From the NCBI RefSeq assembly GCF_000621785.1, contig NZ_KK211346.1, positions 1-64,000 of the forward strand: 64,000 nucleotides of DNA, read 5' to 3'. A program made the position numbers and the translations under genes. Below are positions 35,604 through 45,118 of this stretch, one piece after another. Each line of letters begins with the position of its first letter. The stretch's first letter is position 1. This DNA is from Ruminococcus flavefaciens ND2009. Lineage in GTDB: Bacteria; Bacillota; Clostridia; Oscillospirales; Ruminococcaceae. The notes under the pieces are model-generated. The model ran no database searches. It worked only from the letters and a program-made list of their open reading frames with translations, and had not been told where the DNA came from.

Positions 35604-38024
35604 ATGAAATTCAATGGCGTTAAAATGGCTGCCCTGAGTCTGGCAGCAACCATCGCTTGTGCTTCATCGTCTGTTTTTGCCGGCACTACAGCTGTAGCAG
35701 CAGGTACAACTTACAGTCTTAACGGTGCAGGACAGCACAAGGGCACAGGTCCCGACGGCTACAGCTATGAGATCTGGGCAGCAGATACAAACCAGCCGTC
35801 ATCAATGACTCTTGGTGACAACGGTACATTCTCTACACAGTGGAACTGTGCAGGACCTAACGGCAACTTCCTTGCACGCCGCGGTATCGACATGGGAAGC
35901 ACAAAGAACTTCCAGGATTACGGCGGGATCACTTGTGAATTCGATGTAAGCTGGTCCGCAAGCAGCCAGGGCAACTCACGTCTCTGTATCTACGGCTGGA
36001 CACAGAATCCTCTGGTCGAGTACTACATCGTTGAGGACTGGAAAAACTGGTGTCCTCCTAACGGACAGCCCGGAGCAGGTAGTCCTTTAGGCACAGTTAG
36101 TCTTGACGGCGCAAATTACTACATCTACAAGGAGAACCGCAACTCCTATACAATTGAAGGTAACAAGCCCTTCGTACAGTATTTCAGCGTTCGCAGCAGC
36201 GGCAGAACATCAGGTACCATCAGCGTTTCAAAGCACTTTGAGGCGTGGGAGTCCAAGGGACTCCAGATGGGTAAGATGTACGAGGTAGCTTTCAACGTTG
36301 AAGGCTGGGAGAGCAACGGTCAGGCAAGTGTAAATAAGAATACTATCACTCTGGGCAAGGAGCCCGAGCCCGAGAAGCCCATAGAGCCCGATGCAAACGG
36401 CTACTATCTCACTGAGGCTTTCGAGTCGGGTGCAGGTGACTGGACAGGACGCGGAAGTGCTAAGGTAACATCAAGCTCAGGCTACAACAGCTCAAAGGGT
36501 CTGCTGGTTTCAGGACGTGCAGACAACTGGAACGGCGCTTCAATGAACCTCAGCAGCAATCCCTTCAAGGCAGGCGAGACATTCGCTTTCGGTACTGCTG
36601 TAATGCAGGATTCCGAGGACTCTGTTGAGTTCAAGCTCACACTTCAGTATAAGGACAGCTCAGGTACTGAGAAGTATGATGAGGTTAAGACTGCTACCGC
36701 TCCAAAGGGTCAGTGGGTAGACCTTTCAAATTCTGCTTACACTATTCCCGAGGGTGCTACAAGCATGGTCCTCTATGTTGAAGCTCCCGAGAGCCTTACA
36801 GACTTCTATATCGACGGCGCTTATGCAGGTGTAAAGGGCACAAAGCCTCTCCTCAGCATTGAGGCAGCACAGCCTGTAACTACAACTCCCGTCGTTACAA
36901 CTCCTATAGTTACTGATCCCCCTGTTGCATCTTCAAATGTAACACTCTGGGGCGATGCTAACCTGGATAATAACGTGGAGCTCAGCGATGCTATCCTGCT
37001 CATGCAGCACCTCGCTAACCCCGACAAGTACAGCTATAACGGTTCTTATGACAAGCACCTGACAAAGCAGGGCGCACTCAACGGCGATGTTTACGAGAAC
37101 GGTTCCGGTATCACAAGCAATGATCCGCTTTCTATCCAGAAGAAGCTCCTCAACCTGATACCTGCACTTCCCGAGTCATATGCACAGGGACAGACACCTG
37201 TTGTTACTGATCCCCCTGCACCTATAATGACTACAACGACATCAACAAGCACTACCACAACAACTACAACAACAACCACAACTACCACAGCGCCTGTTGT
37301 GACAACTACACCCGCTCCTGCTGTATACGGCGGTATGCAGGATAAGGGCACTCCCATGAACAAGAATGCCACTATGGTATCTGACTTCCGTACAGGCAAT
37401 GCAGGTGACTTCTTTGCTTCCGACGGATGGACAAACGGCAAGCCCTTCGACTGCTGGTGGTATAAGCGCAACGCTGTTATCGGCGGCGGCGCACTTGAGC
37501 TCAGCGTTGACCAGAAGTGGTCAAACGACAGCAACCCTGACTGGAATCCCCAGTACTCAGGCGGCGAGTTCCGTACAAACAACTTCTATCACTACGGTTA
37601 CTATGAGACCTCTATGCAGGCTATAAAGAATGACGGTGTTGTTTCTTCGTTCTTCACCTACACAGGTCCTTCAGACAACAATCCCTGGGATGAGATCGAT
37701 ATCGAGATCCTGGGCAAGGATACAACAAAGGTTCAGCTCAACTACTACACTGACGGTAAGGGCAAGCACGAGTATATGTATGATCTCGGATTTGACTCAT
37801 CTGAGGCATTCCACACCTACGGCTTTGACTGGCAGCCCGATCATATCACATGGTATGTTGACGGCAAGGCTGTTTACACTGCTTACCAGAATATCCCCAA
37901 GACTCCCGGTAAGATCATGATGAACGCATGGCCCGGAAGAACTGTTGATGACTGGCTCAAGGCATTCAACGGCAGAACACCTCTCAAGGCACACTATCAG
38001 TGGGTAACATATAACAAGCAATAA
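35604..38024 (+). CDS. xynD: Cellulosomal GH11-CBM22-dockerin-GH16 xylanase/lichenase (XynD-like)
   Basis: An 806-residue secreted bifunctional enzyme with the layout known for R. flavefaciens XynD. Signal peptide (1-33); GH11 xylanase (about 34-255; Glu in PLVEYYI and NVEGWES); CBM22 (about 265-410); dockerin (about 450-530; DANLDNNVELSD, then a second half with an insertion, of a different group from the dockerin at 27004); a linker with a run of more than ten Thr (about 545-565); GH16 beta-1,3-1,4-glucanase (about 580-806) with catalytic DEIDIEIL. It should cut xylan and mixed-linkage glucan. ATG at 35604 lies after a weak GAGAGGG. The symbol rests on domain order only. Its GH11 half is nearly identical to that of the divergent gene at 27004. 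Confidence 0.95.
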   Translation: MKFNGVKMAALSLAATIACASSSVFAGTTAVAAGTTYSLNGAGQHKGTGPDGYSYEIWAADTNQPSSMTLGDNGTFSTQWNCAGPNGNFLARRGIDMGSTKNFQDYGGITCEFDVSWSASSQGNSRLCIYGWTQNPLVEYYIVEDWKNWCPPNGQPGAGSPLGTVSLDGANYYIYKENRNSYTIEGNKPFVQYFSVRSSGRTSGTISVSKHFEAWESKGLQMGKMYEVAFNVEGWESNGQASVNKNTITLGKEPEPEKPIEPDANGYYLTEAFESGAGDWTGRGSAKVTSSSGYNSSKGLLVSGRADNWNGASMNLSSNPFKAGETFAFGTAVMQDSEDSVEFKLTLQYKDSSGTEKYDEVKTATAPKGQWVDLSNSAYTIPEGATSMVLYVEAPESLTDFYIDGAYAGVKGTKPLLSIEAAQPVTTTPVVTTPIVTDPPVASSNVTLWGDANLDNNVELSDAILLMQHLANPDKYSYNGSYDKHLTKQGALNGDVYENGSGITSNDPLSIQKKLLNLIPALPESYAQGQTPVVTDPPAPIMTTTTSTSTTTTTTTTTTTTTAPVVTTTPAPAVYGGMQDKGTPMNKNATMVSDFRTGNAGDFFASDGWTNGKPFDCWWYKRNAVIGGGALELSVDQKWSNDSNPDWNPQYSGGEFRTNNFYHYGYYETSMQAIKNDGVVSSFFTYTGPSDNNPWDEIDIEILGKDTTKVQLNYYTDGKGKHEYMYDLGFDSSEAFHTYGFDWQPDHITWYVDGKAVYTAYQNIPKTPGKIMMNAWPGRTVDDWLKAFNGRTPLKAHYQWVTYNKQ

Positions 38025-38053
38025 TTGCGGTGGTATATAGTTTTTCTTCCATT

Positions 38054-38094
38054 AAAAAGCAAAAGGCAGTACGAAAGTACTGCCTTTGCTTTTG
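38054..38094 (+). terminator. Terminator of the xynD-like gene
   Basis: AAGGCAGTAC pairs with GTACTGCCTT around GAAA, extended by AAAAGC/GCTTTT flanks. Confidence 0.9.
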
Positions 38095-38143
38095 AGCAGG
38101 AAAATATGCAGAATGGTGGATCGGATACACCAGAAATTGCGAT

Positions 38144-38188
38144 AAAAAGATCCCGAAGGCAGCTTCAACAGCTGTTTTCGGGATCCGT
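38144..38188 (-). terminator. Terminator of the AraC gene ending at 38191
   Basis: GATCCCGAA (38149-38157) pairs with TTCGGGATC (38177-38185), with AGCT pairing inside; on the minus strand a T run follows. Confidence 0.85.
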
Positions 38189-38190
38189 TT

Positions 38191-39057
38191 TTATGTAGTA
38201 TCAGAGATCTTGTACAAGGTCTTGAACTCGGTTGGGGTGCAGTTTTTGGCTTTTTTGAAGGCTCGGTTGAAGGTGGTGAGACTTGCAAATCCTGCCCTCA
38301 TGGCGACCTCCGTAACGGAGAGGTTCGGGTCGATGAGAAGCCGTTCCGCAGCCTTTATCCTCTTACTATTTATATATTGTATATAGGACACATTGTTGTA
38401 TTTCTTGAAAATACGCGAAAAATGGTACTTGCTGTAGCCTGCGATGGAGGCAATCTTTTCAAGAGGTATCTCGTACATATAGTTCTGGTTGATATACTTC
38501 ATTACCATGCTGAACTTCCGGGTGTCGTCCCTGCCGGAAAGATCTCCCGTAAAGGCGTCAGCTGCCTGAGTGAGCTGATACTCTCTTACGGCAGTGAGCA
38601 TTTTTATGAGACACAGGTAAATGCGTACGTCTGCCAGAGCAGATTTTGAATAGTATTCGGAATATATATCAAGTATGCTCTTTCGGGAAAGTATGTAAAG
38701 CTCCTTGCTGACTGCGGGAGTTATATGGAAAGCCTCGGAAAATACGGGAACTAAGGCTTCAAGTGCTGGAACATCGCTGATTATGCTGTTGTCACACTGG
38801 AAGATTATGCGCCTTCCTTCCTGGGCGGGCATGGAATGAAGCTCTCCCGGGGGAATGATGATTATTTCCTTTTCGTTCAGGTGGTAGTCAATACCGCCAG
38901 ATGTTACCGTAAAACCGTTGTGCAGAGGTATAATGACTTCCACGGCGTTATGCCAGTGAGTAGGGTACTCTTCGACCTGGTCGTTGTCGTAAAGCATGAC
39001 AAATCTTTGGTTTTCGTATTCAACGGTCTCGTAATCGCCCGATAGATTTTTAATCAT
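38191..39057 (-). CDS. AraC family regulator, divergent from the xylose operon
   Basis: A 288-residue regulator. An N-terminal cupin (about 20-100: EYPTHWHNAVEVIIPL, IIPPGELHSMPA) has the His pattern of the AraC sugar-binding family. The C-terminal DNA-binding domain reads LEKIASIAGYSKYHFSRIFKKY and VTEVAMRAGFASLTTFNRAFKK. ATG at 39057 follows AAGGAGG. It is divergent from the operon for the epimerase-like protein, beta-xylosidase, xylose isomerase and ABC importer, which makes it the best candidate regulator of that operon (inference). Confidence 0.9.
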   Translation of the reverse strand: MIKNLSGDYETVEYENQRFVMLYDNDQVEEYPTHWHNAVEVIIPLHNGFTVTSGGIDYHLNEKEIIIIPPGELHSMPAQEGRRIIFQCDNSIISDVPALEALVPVFSEAFHITPAVSKELYILSRKSILDIYSEYYSKSALADVRIYLCLIKMLTAVREYQLTQAADAFTGDLSGRDDTRKFSMVMKYINQNYMYEIPLEKIASIAGYSKYHFSRIFKKYNNVSYIQYINSKRIKAAERLLIDPNLSVTEVAMRAGFASLTTFNRAFKKAKNCTPTEFKTLYKISDTT

Positions 39058-39280
39058 GATTAGCCTCCTTAACCAAAAATTGTTGTGAAATTTATGTCAA
39101 TATTCATAATTCACCGTAATATCTGGATATATTATACACTATTATCATAGTATTTGTAAAGTGGGTTTGAAGAATTTGTGCAATGTTAGCAATTCTTGAA
39201 TAAACAGCCGCAATATTTGATTAGTATAAATTGCCGAAGTAGTATATAATAGCATTAGAGCTTACGAAAGGTGATGTGTG

Positions 39281-40171
39281 ATGTCTGTTAAGTGCTATGA
39301 GACCGACTACAAGAATTACGGAAAATGTCTTTGCCTCGATAATGGTGTTATCAAGCTCATCGCTACTATAGATGTGGGACCGAGAATAGTTTTCTTCGGG
39401 TTCACCGATGGTGATAATGTTCTTTTTGAAGACATCGACAGAAACTTCTATGAGATAAACAACGGCTACGGAGTCTGGTACGCCTACGGCGGCCACAGGA
39501 TATGGAGTGCTCCAGAGGTGATGCCGGAAACTTATCTTCCCGATAATTCAAAGGTCGAGGCGCACTTTGACGGCGGAGTGCTTACCCTCACACCTGCAAT
39601 GACAAAATTTGAAAAGCAGTTTGAACTGGTCATCTCTATGGACGATAAAACATCGGTCACTATTGAGAACAGGATCACCAACTGCTCCGAAAAGCCCTCG
39701 GAATTCGCTCCCTGGTCCGTTACGGGACTTGCAGCGGGCGGCACCGAGATCATTCCTCTTTGCAGAGATGACAAGGGCTTCCTTCCCAACAGAACGATGG
39801 CATTGTGGAGCTACTCCGCAATAAATGATCATCGTTTTGTGCTGACTGACAAATATGCTCTCCTGAGACAGGATCCCAAGGAGAAGAAAGCTTTCAAGGT
39901 CGGCTTCAATGTAACGGGGGGACAGGTGCTCTACATAAAAGGCAGAAATATTTTCAGAATGAGTTTTGACGGATATGAAAATGTGAATTATCCGGATTTC
40001 TGCTGTAATTATGAAACTTACACCAATGACCTCTTCCTTGAATGTGAGCTGCTGGGCGAGCTGAAAAGCTATCAGCCCAATGAGACAGCCTCTATAAAGG
40101 AAAAATGGGAACTCTCCACCACGGAATGGTCTCCCGAAAAGGTCATAGATGAGTTTATAAGCAAAATATAA
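39281..40171 (+). CDS. Galactose-mutarotase-like (DUF4380-type) protein
   Basis: A 296-residue soluble beta-rich protein. VIKLIATIDVGPRIVFFGF at the N-terminus and GGHRIWSAPE near residue 75 match the DUF4380/aldose-epimerase-like fold, where GGHR is a substrate-pocket motif of mutarotases. It may interconvert sugar anomers or bind a sugar acid. ATG at 39281 follows GAAAGGTG; a TATAAT sits at 39245-39250. It is the first gene of the operon with beta-xylosidase (18 bases on), xylose isomerase and the importer, so a role in handling xylose or xylobiose is likely by context. Confidence 0.75.
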   Translation: MSVKCYETDYKNYGKCLCLDNGVIKLIATIDVGPRIVFFGFTDGDNVLFEDIDRNFYEINNGYGVWYAYGGHRIWSAPEVMPETYLPDNSKVEAHFDGGVLTLTPAMTKFEKQFELVISMDDKTSVTIENRITNCSEKPSEFAPWSVTGLAAGGTEIIPLCRDDKGFLPNRTMALWSYSAINDHRFVLTDKYALLRQDPKEKKAFKVGFNVTGGQVLYIKGRNIFRMSFDGYENVNYPDFCCNYETYTNDLFLECELLGELKSYQPNETASIKEKWELSTTEWSPEKVIDEFISKI

Positions 40172-40189
40172 ATAGAAAGGAAAATGCTG

Positions 40190-42268
40190 ATGGAGAAGTA
40201 CATGGACGAAGCATTATCCGCAATTGAGAGAGCTGAGGACCTTACGGACAGGCTTTCTGTTCAGGAAATGGCTGAGCAGCTCAAATATGACGCTCCTGCG
40301 GTGGAGCGCCTGGGGATATCCGCTTACAATTGGTGGAGCGAGGGATTGCACGGTGTTGCAAGAGCAGGAACAGCTACCATGTTCCCGCAGGCAATAGGAA
40401 TGGCTGCTATGTTCGATGAGGAGGCTGTCCGCAGGGCAGGCGAAGTCACATCGACAGAAGCAAGGGCCAAGTACAATGAATATTCCGCTCACGATGATCG
40501 TGACATTTATAAAGGTCTTACACTCTGGTCACCGAATATAAATATATTCCGCGATCCGAGATGGGGCAGAGGTCAGGAGACCTACGGCGAAGACCCGTAC
40601 CTGACAACTCGTCTGGGTGTTGCTTACACCAAGGGACTTCAGGGCGAAGGCAAGGTCCTGAGAGTCGCAGCCTGTGCAAAGCATTTCGCTGTACACAGCG
40701 GTCCCGAGGCTACCAGACATGAGTTTGACGCCAAGGCAAACATGAAGGATATGACAGAGACCTATATCGCAGCCTTTGAGGCTCTCGTAAAGGAAGCCAA
40801 GGTCGAAAGCGTTATGGGCGCATACAACAGAGTAAACGGCGAACCCGCCTGTGCAAATACCTTCCTCATGGATAAGCTTGAGGAATGGGGGTTCGACGGC
40901 CATTTCGTTTCTGATTGCTGGGCAATAAGAGATTTCCACACCAATCACGGTGTTACCAAGACCGCTCCCGAGTCAGCAGCACTCGCTCTCAAGAAGGGCT
41001 GCGACCTGAACTGCGGTAATACATATCTCCATCTGCTTGCTGCTTACGGAGAGAAGCTCATTACCGATGAGGACCTCAGAAAGTCCTGCGTCAAGCTGAT
41101 GAGAACAAGAATAAGACTTGGTATGTTCGACAAGTCCACCGAATACGACGGACTTGATTACGATGTTGTTTCCTGTGATGAGCACAAGAAGTTCGCTCTT
41201 GAATGTTCTGAGCGTTCTATGGTGCTTCTCAAGAACAACGGTATCCTGCCACTGGACGGCAGTAAATACAAGACCATCGGAGTTATCGGTCCCAACGCCG
41301 ACAGCGTTCCCGCTCTGGAGGGCAACTATAACGGCAAGGCTGATGAGTATGTGACCTTCCTGAATGGTATCAGGGAAGCGTTTGACGGCAGAGTGATCTA
41401 CTCCGAGGGATGTCACCTGTATAAGGACAGATGCATGGGTCTTGCTCTTCCCGACGACAGACTGGCTGAGGCTGAGATAATCACAGAGCATTCTGATATA
41501 GTTGTTCTGTGCGTAGGTCTTGACGCTACTATCGAGGGCGAAGAGGGAGACACCGGCAACGAGTTCTCCTCAGGCGACAAAAATGATCTCAGACTTCCTG
41601 AGTCACAGAGAAAGCTTGTTAAGACGGTAATGGCTAAAGGAAAGCCCGTTATCATAGTTACTGCCGCAGGCAGTGCAATAAATGTAGAAGCAGACTGCGA
41701 TGCACTCATACACGCGTGGTATCCAGGTCAGTTCGGCGGAAGAGCTCTTGCGAATATACTTTTCGGTAAGATCTCTCCCTCGGGAAAGCTTCCCGTTACA
41801 TTCTATGAGGACGCTTCAAAGCTGCCCGATTTCTCGGACTACAGCATGAAGAACCGTACTTACAGATACGCCGAGGGCAATATTCTTTATCCCTTCGGCT
41901 TCGGACTTACTTACTCCGAGACAGAGTGTTCGGAGCTCAGCTTCGCAGACGGCAAGGCATCGGTGAAGATCACCAACACAGGCAGCCGTGCAGTTGAGGA
42001 CGTAGTCCAGTTCTATATCAAAGGTAATTCGGAGAACGCAGTTCCCAACCATAGCCTCTGCGGCTTCAAGAGAGTCGCACTTGACGCGGGCGAGAGTCAG
42101 GTCGTACAGATCACCCTTCCCGAAAGAGCCTTTATGGCTGTCAATGAAAAGGGCGAATGGGTAAAGGAAGGCAAGGAGTTCACCCTCTATGCAGGCACCT
42201 CTCAGCCCGACTCACTCAGCAAAAAGCTGACAGGAAAAGAATGCACATCTCTGAAAATAAATGCTTAA
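40190..42268 (+). CDS. Intracellular GH3 beta-xylosidase/beta-glucosidase
   Basis: A 692-residue glycoside hydrolase without signal peptide. The N-terminal GH3 barrel has WWSEGLHGVA, NINIFRDPRWGRGQETYGEDP, KHFAVHSGPE and nucleophile Asp242 in FVSDCWAI. The GH3-C domain has GPNAD and the EGEEGDTG acidic loop; a fibronectin III-like tail (VEDVVQFY) ends it. The pattern DPRWGRGQETYGEDP is typical of the beta-xylosidase subgroup. Imported xylo-oligosaccharides should be cut to xylose. ATG at 40190 is preferred over ATG at 40184 because AGAAAGGA is too close to the latter. Followed by xylA after 12 bases. Confidence 0.92.
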   Translation: MEKYMDEALSAIERAEDLTDRLSVQEMAEQLKYDAPAVERLGISAYNWWSEGLHGVARAGTATMFPQAIGMAAMFDEEAVRRAGEVTSTEARAKYNEYSAHDDRDIYKGLTLWSPNINIFRDPRWGRGQETYGEDPYLTTRLGVAYTKGLQGEGKVLRVAACAKHFAVHSGPEATRHEFDAKANMKDMTETYIAAFEALVKEAKVESVMGAYNRVNGEPACANTFLMDKLEEWGFDGHFVSDCWAIRDFHTNHGVTKTAPESAALALKKGCDLNCGNTYLHLLAAYGEKLITDEDLRKSCVKLMRTRIRLGMFDKSTEYDGLDYDVVSCDEHKKFALECSERSMVLLKNNGILPLDGSKYKTIGVIGPNADSVPALEGNYNGKADEYVTFLNGIREAFDGRVIYSEGCHLYKDRCMGLALPDDRLAEAEIITEHSDIVVLCVGLDATIEGEEGDTGNEFSSGDKNDLRLPESQRKLVKTVMAKGKPVIIVTAAGSAINVEADCDALIHAWYPGQFGGRALANILFGKISPSGKLPVTFYEDASKLPDFSDYSMKNRTYRYAEGNILYPFGFGLTYSETECSELSFADGKASVKITNTGSRAVEDVVQFYIKGNSENAVPNHSLCGFKRVALDAGESQVVQITLPERAFMAVNEKGEWVKEGKEFTLYAGTSQPDSLSKKLTGKECTSLKINA

Positions 42269-42280
42269 ATGGAGGATATA

Positions 42281-43594
42281 ATGGAATTTTTCAGCAATAT
42301 CGGTAAAATTCAGTATAAGGGTAAGGATAGTACTGATCCTCTCTCTTTCAAGTACTACAACCCTGATGAGGTCATCAACGGAAAGAAAATGCGCGAGCAC
42401 CTGAAGTTCGCTCTTTCATGGTGGCACACAATGGGCGGCGACGGAACAGATATGTTCGGCTGCGGCACAACAGACAAGACATGGGGTCAGTCAGATCCCG
42501 CTGCAAGAGCTAAGGCTAAGGTAGATGCAGCTAAGGAGATCATGGATAAGCTTTCCATCGATTACTACTGCTTCCACGACCGTGACCTTTCTCCCGAGTA
42601 CGGCAGCCTCAAGGCTACCAATGACCAGCTCGACATCGTTACAGACTATATGAAGTCTGCAATGGGCGACAAGAAGTGCCTCTGGGGTACAGCTAAGTGC
42701 TTCGATCATCCCAGATTCATGCACGGTGCAGGTACTTCTCCTTCCGCTGACGTTTTCGCTTTCTCAGCTGCTCAGATCAAGAAGGCTATTGAGTCTACAG
42801 TAAAGCTTGGCGGTAACGGCTATGTATTCTGGGGCGGACGTGAGGGTTATGAGACTCTCCTCAACACAGACATGGGCCTTGAGCTCGACAACATGGCTCG
42901 TCTCATGAAGATGGCTGTTGAGTACGGACGTTCTATCGGCTTCACAGGCGATTTCTACATTGAGCCCAAGCCCAAGGAGCCCACAAAGCATCAGTATGAT
43001 TTCGATACCGCTACAGTTCTTGGATTCCTTAGAAAGTACGGTCTCGACAAGGATTTCAAGATGAACATCGAAGCTAACCACGCTACACTTGCTCAGCACA
43101 CATTCCAGCATGAGCTCCGTGTTGCAAGAGACAACGGTGTGTTCGGTTCTATCGACGCTAACCAGGGCGATGTTCTTCTCGGATGGGATACAGACCAGTT
43201 CCCCACAAACATCTACGACACAACAATGTGTATGTACGAGGTTATCAAGGCAGGCGGCTTCACAAACGGCGGTCTCAACTTCGACGCTAAGGCTCGCAGA
43301 GGAAGCTTCACTCCCGAGGATATCTTCTACAGCTACATTGCAGGTATGGATGCATTTGCTCTCGGCTTCAGAGCTGCTCTCAAGCTCATCGAGGACGGAC
43401 GTATCGACAAGTTCGTAGAGGACAGATACGCTTCATGGAAGACAGGCATCGGTGCTGACATAATCGCTGGCAAGGCAGATTTCGCATCTCTCGAAAAGTA
43501 TGCTCTTGAAAAGGGCGAGGTTACAGCTTCACTCTCAAGCGGCAGACAGGAAATGTTGGAGTCTATCGTAAATAATGTTCTTTTCAGTCTGTAA
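42281..43594 (+). CDS. xylA: Xylose isomerase
   Basis: A 437-residue (class II length) enzyme converting D-xylose to D-xylulose. Active-site parts are visible: FHDRDLSPE (catalytic His and Asp), [28 protein letters not shown] (metal-binding Glu), [14 protein letters not shown] [10 protein letters not shown] and SIDANQGD, and the late [11 protein letters not shown] at 42281 follows GGAGG at good spacing. No xylulokinase is found in the window, so xylulose phosphorylation must be encoded elsewhere. Codon use is strongly biased, consistent with high expression, as also in the binding-protein gene that follows. Confidence 0.97.
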   Translation: MEFFSNIGKIQYKGKDSTDPLSFKYYNPDEVINGKKMREHLKFALSWWHTMGGDGTDMFGCGTTDKTWGQSDPAARAKAKVDAAKEIMDKLSIDYYCFHDRDLSPEYGSLKATNDQLDIVTDYMKSAMGDKKCLWGTAKCFDHPRFMHGAGTSPSADVFAFSAAQIKKAIESTVKLGGNGYVFWGGREGYETLLNTDMGLELDNMARLMKMAVEYGRSIGFTGDFYIEPKPKEPTKHQYDFDTATVLGFLRKYGLDKDFKMNIEANHATLAQHTFQHELRVARDNGVFGSIDANQGDVLLGWDTDQFPTNIYDTTMCMYEVIKAGGFTNGGLNFDAKARRGSFTPEDIFYSYIAGMDAFALGFRAALKLIEDGRIDKFVEDRYASWKTGIGADIIAGKADFASLEKYALEKGEVTASLSSGRQEMLESIVNNVLFSL

Positions 43595-43641
43595 AGACTG
43601 ATTGAAATAATATCAATTTTTATAATTGGAGGTCAAGAAAA

Positions 43642-45051
43642 ATGAAAAAAGCATTATCGGTCATCTCAGCAATCGCTCTTCTGGCATCTTCTGTAGCTGC
43701 TACAGGCTGCAGCAAGAAGGAGGAGGCAACCACAAAGGACGGCAAGACCATTATCAACCTGTGGACTTTCACAGACGAAGTTCCCGGAATGGTTAAGAAG
43801 TTCATGGCAACACACCCTGACTTCGCTGCAAAGTACGAAGTAAAGGAAACAATCATTCCTACAACTGACGGTAACTACCAGCCTGCTCTTAACAAGGCTC
43901 TTCAGGCCGGCGGTAAGGACGCTCCTGACTTCTTCTGCGCAGAGGCTGCTTTCGTTCTGAAGTATACACAGGGCGATATGTCAAGCTATGCTGCTCCTTA
44001 CAAGGATCTCGGAATCGACGTTGACAAGGAGATCAAGGACGCTGACATTGCTCAGTACTCAGTAGATATCGGTACTAACCCCAACGGTGATGTAGTTGGT
44101 CTCGGATACCAGGCTACAGGCGGTGCTTTCATCTACAGACGTTCAGTAGCTAAGGCTGCTTTCGGCAGCGACGATCCTGCTACAGTTTCCGCTAAGATCG
44201 GCGGCGGCTCAGGCAGCTGGGATAAGTTCTTCGAGGCAGCTGAAGAGCTCAAGAAGAAGGGCTACGGAATCGTATCAGGCGACGGTGATATCTGGCACGC
44301 TGTTGAGAACAGCTCAGACAAGGGCTGGCTCGATGGAGATTCACTCTACATCGATCCTAAGCGTGAGGAATTCCTCGACCTGTCCAAGAAGCTCAAGGAC
44401 AACAACTACCACAACGACACAGAGGACTGGAGCGATGCCTGGTTCGCTGATATGAAGGGCGAGGGCGATAAGGAAGTTCTCGGATTCTTCGGTCCTGCTT
44501 GGCTCATCAACTACACAATCGCTAAGAACTGCGGTTCTTGGGTTGACACAGGTGAGAAGGATGCAGACGGCAACGCTATCCAGGAGCTCGATACTTCTAT
44601 CGGTACATGGGGCGACTGGGCTGTTTGTGAGCCTCCTATCGGATTCTTCTGGGGCGGTACATGGCTTATCGCTAACAAGGATTCAACAAAGAAGGAGGCT
44701 GTTGGACAGATCATCGACTGGATCACACTCGACTGCACTAAGGACGGTCTCCAGTATATGTGGGCTAACGGTACTCTCAACGGCGAAGGCGGTACTAAGG
44801 ACTCAGTAGCTTCAGGCACAGTTATGGCTATGTCTGACGGTTCACTGGACTTCCTCGGCGGCCAGAATATGTTCGACGTATTCGTTCCCGCTAACCAGTA
44901 CGCAAACGGTAAGAACCTCACTCAGCACGATGAGAAGATCAACCAGAAGTGGCGTGGTCAGGTTCGTCAGTACACTGCTGGCAACAAGTCCAGAGAAGAT
45001 GCTATCAAGGACTTCAAGCAGGAAGTTGCAGACGAGCTCGATATTCACTAA
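43642..45051 (+). CDS. Sugar ABC transporter substrate-binding lipoprotein
   Basis: A 469-residue extracellular binding protein of the carbohydrate uptake 1 (CUT1) type. Signal peptide with lipobox VAATGC (Cys23), then a two-lobe solute-binding fold (IINLWTFTDEVPGM). Many acidic and aromatic residues suit a sugar ligand. ATG at 43642 follows GGAGG. The context (xylA, beta-xylosidase upstream, two permeases downstream) points to xylo-oligosaccharides. A hairpin after the stop separates it from the permease genes, probably allowing higher expression of the binding protein. Confidence 0.92.
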   Translation: MKKALSVISAIALLASSVAATGCSKKEEATTKDGKTIINLWTFTDEVPGMVKKFMATHPDFAAKYEVKETIIPTTDGNYQPALNKALQAGGKDAPDFFCAEAAFVLKYTQGDMSSYAAPYKDLGIDVDKEIKDADIAQYSVDIGTNPNGDVVGLGYQATGGAFIYRRSVAKAAFGSDDPATVSAKIGGGSGSWDKFFEAAEELKKKGYGIVSGDGDIWHAVENSSDKGWLDGDSLYIDPKREEFLDLSKKLKDNNYHNDTEDWSDAWFADMKGEGDKEVLGFFGPAWLINYTIAKNCGSWVDTGEKDADGNAIQELDTSIGTWGDWAVCEPPIGFFWGGTWLIANKDSTKKEAVGQIIDWITLDCTKDGLQYMWANGTLNGEGGTKDSVASGTVMAMSDGSLDFLGGQNMFDVFVPANQYANGKNLTQHDEKINQKWRGQVRQYTAGNKSREDAIKDFKQEVADELDIH

Positions 45052-45062
45052 GTAACTTGAGC

Positions 45063-45090
45063 GCTGTACCGCAGGCTTCTGCGGTACAGC
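45063..45090 (+). other. Intercistronic hairpin
   Basis: GCTGTACCGCAG pairs perfectly with CTGCGGTACAGC around GCTT. No T run follows, so it is more likely an mRNA-stabilising or processing hairpin than a full terminator. Confidence 0.75.
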
Positions 45091-45118
45091 CCTCTAAATA
45101 AAAAGGAGGCTTTAGGCT

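Noticed and set aside
37220..37310. ACA/ACT tandem repeat as a microsatellite
   Set aside because: It is in frame and encodes the poly-Thr linker of the XynD-like protein.
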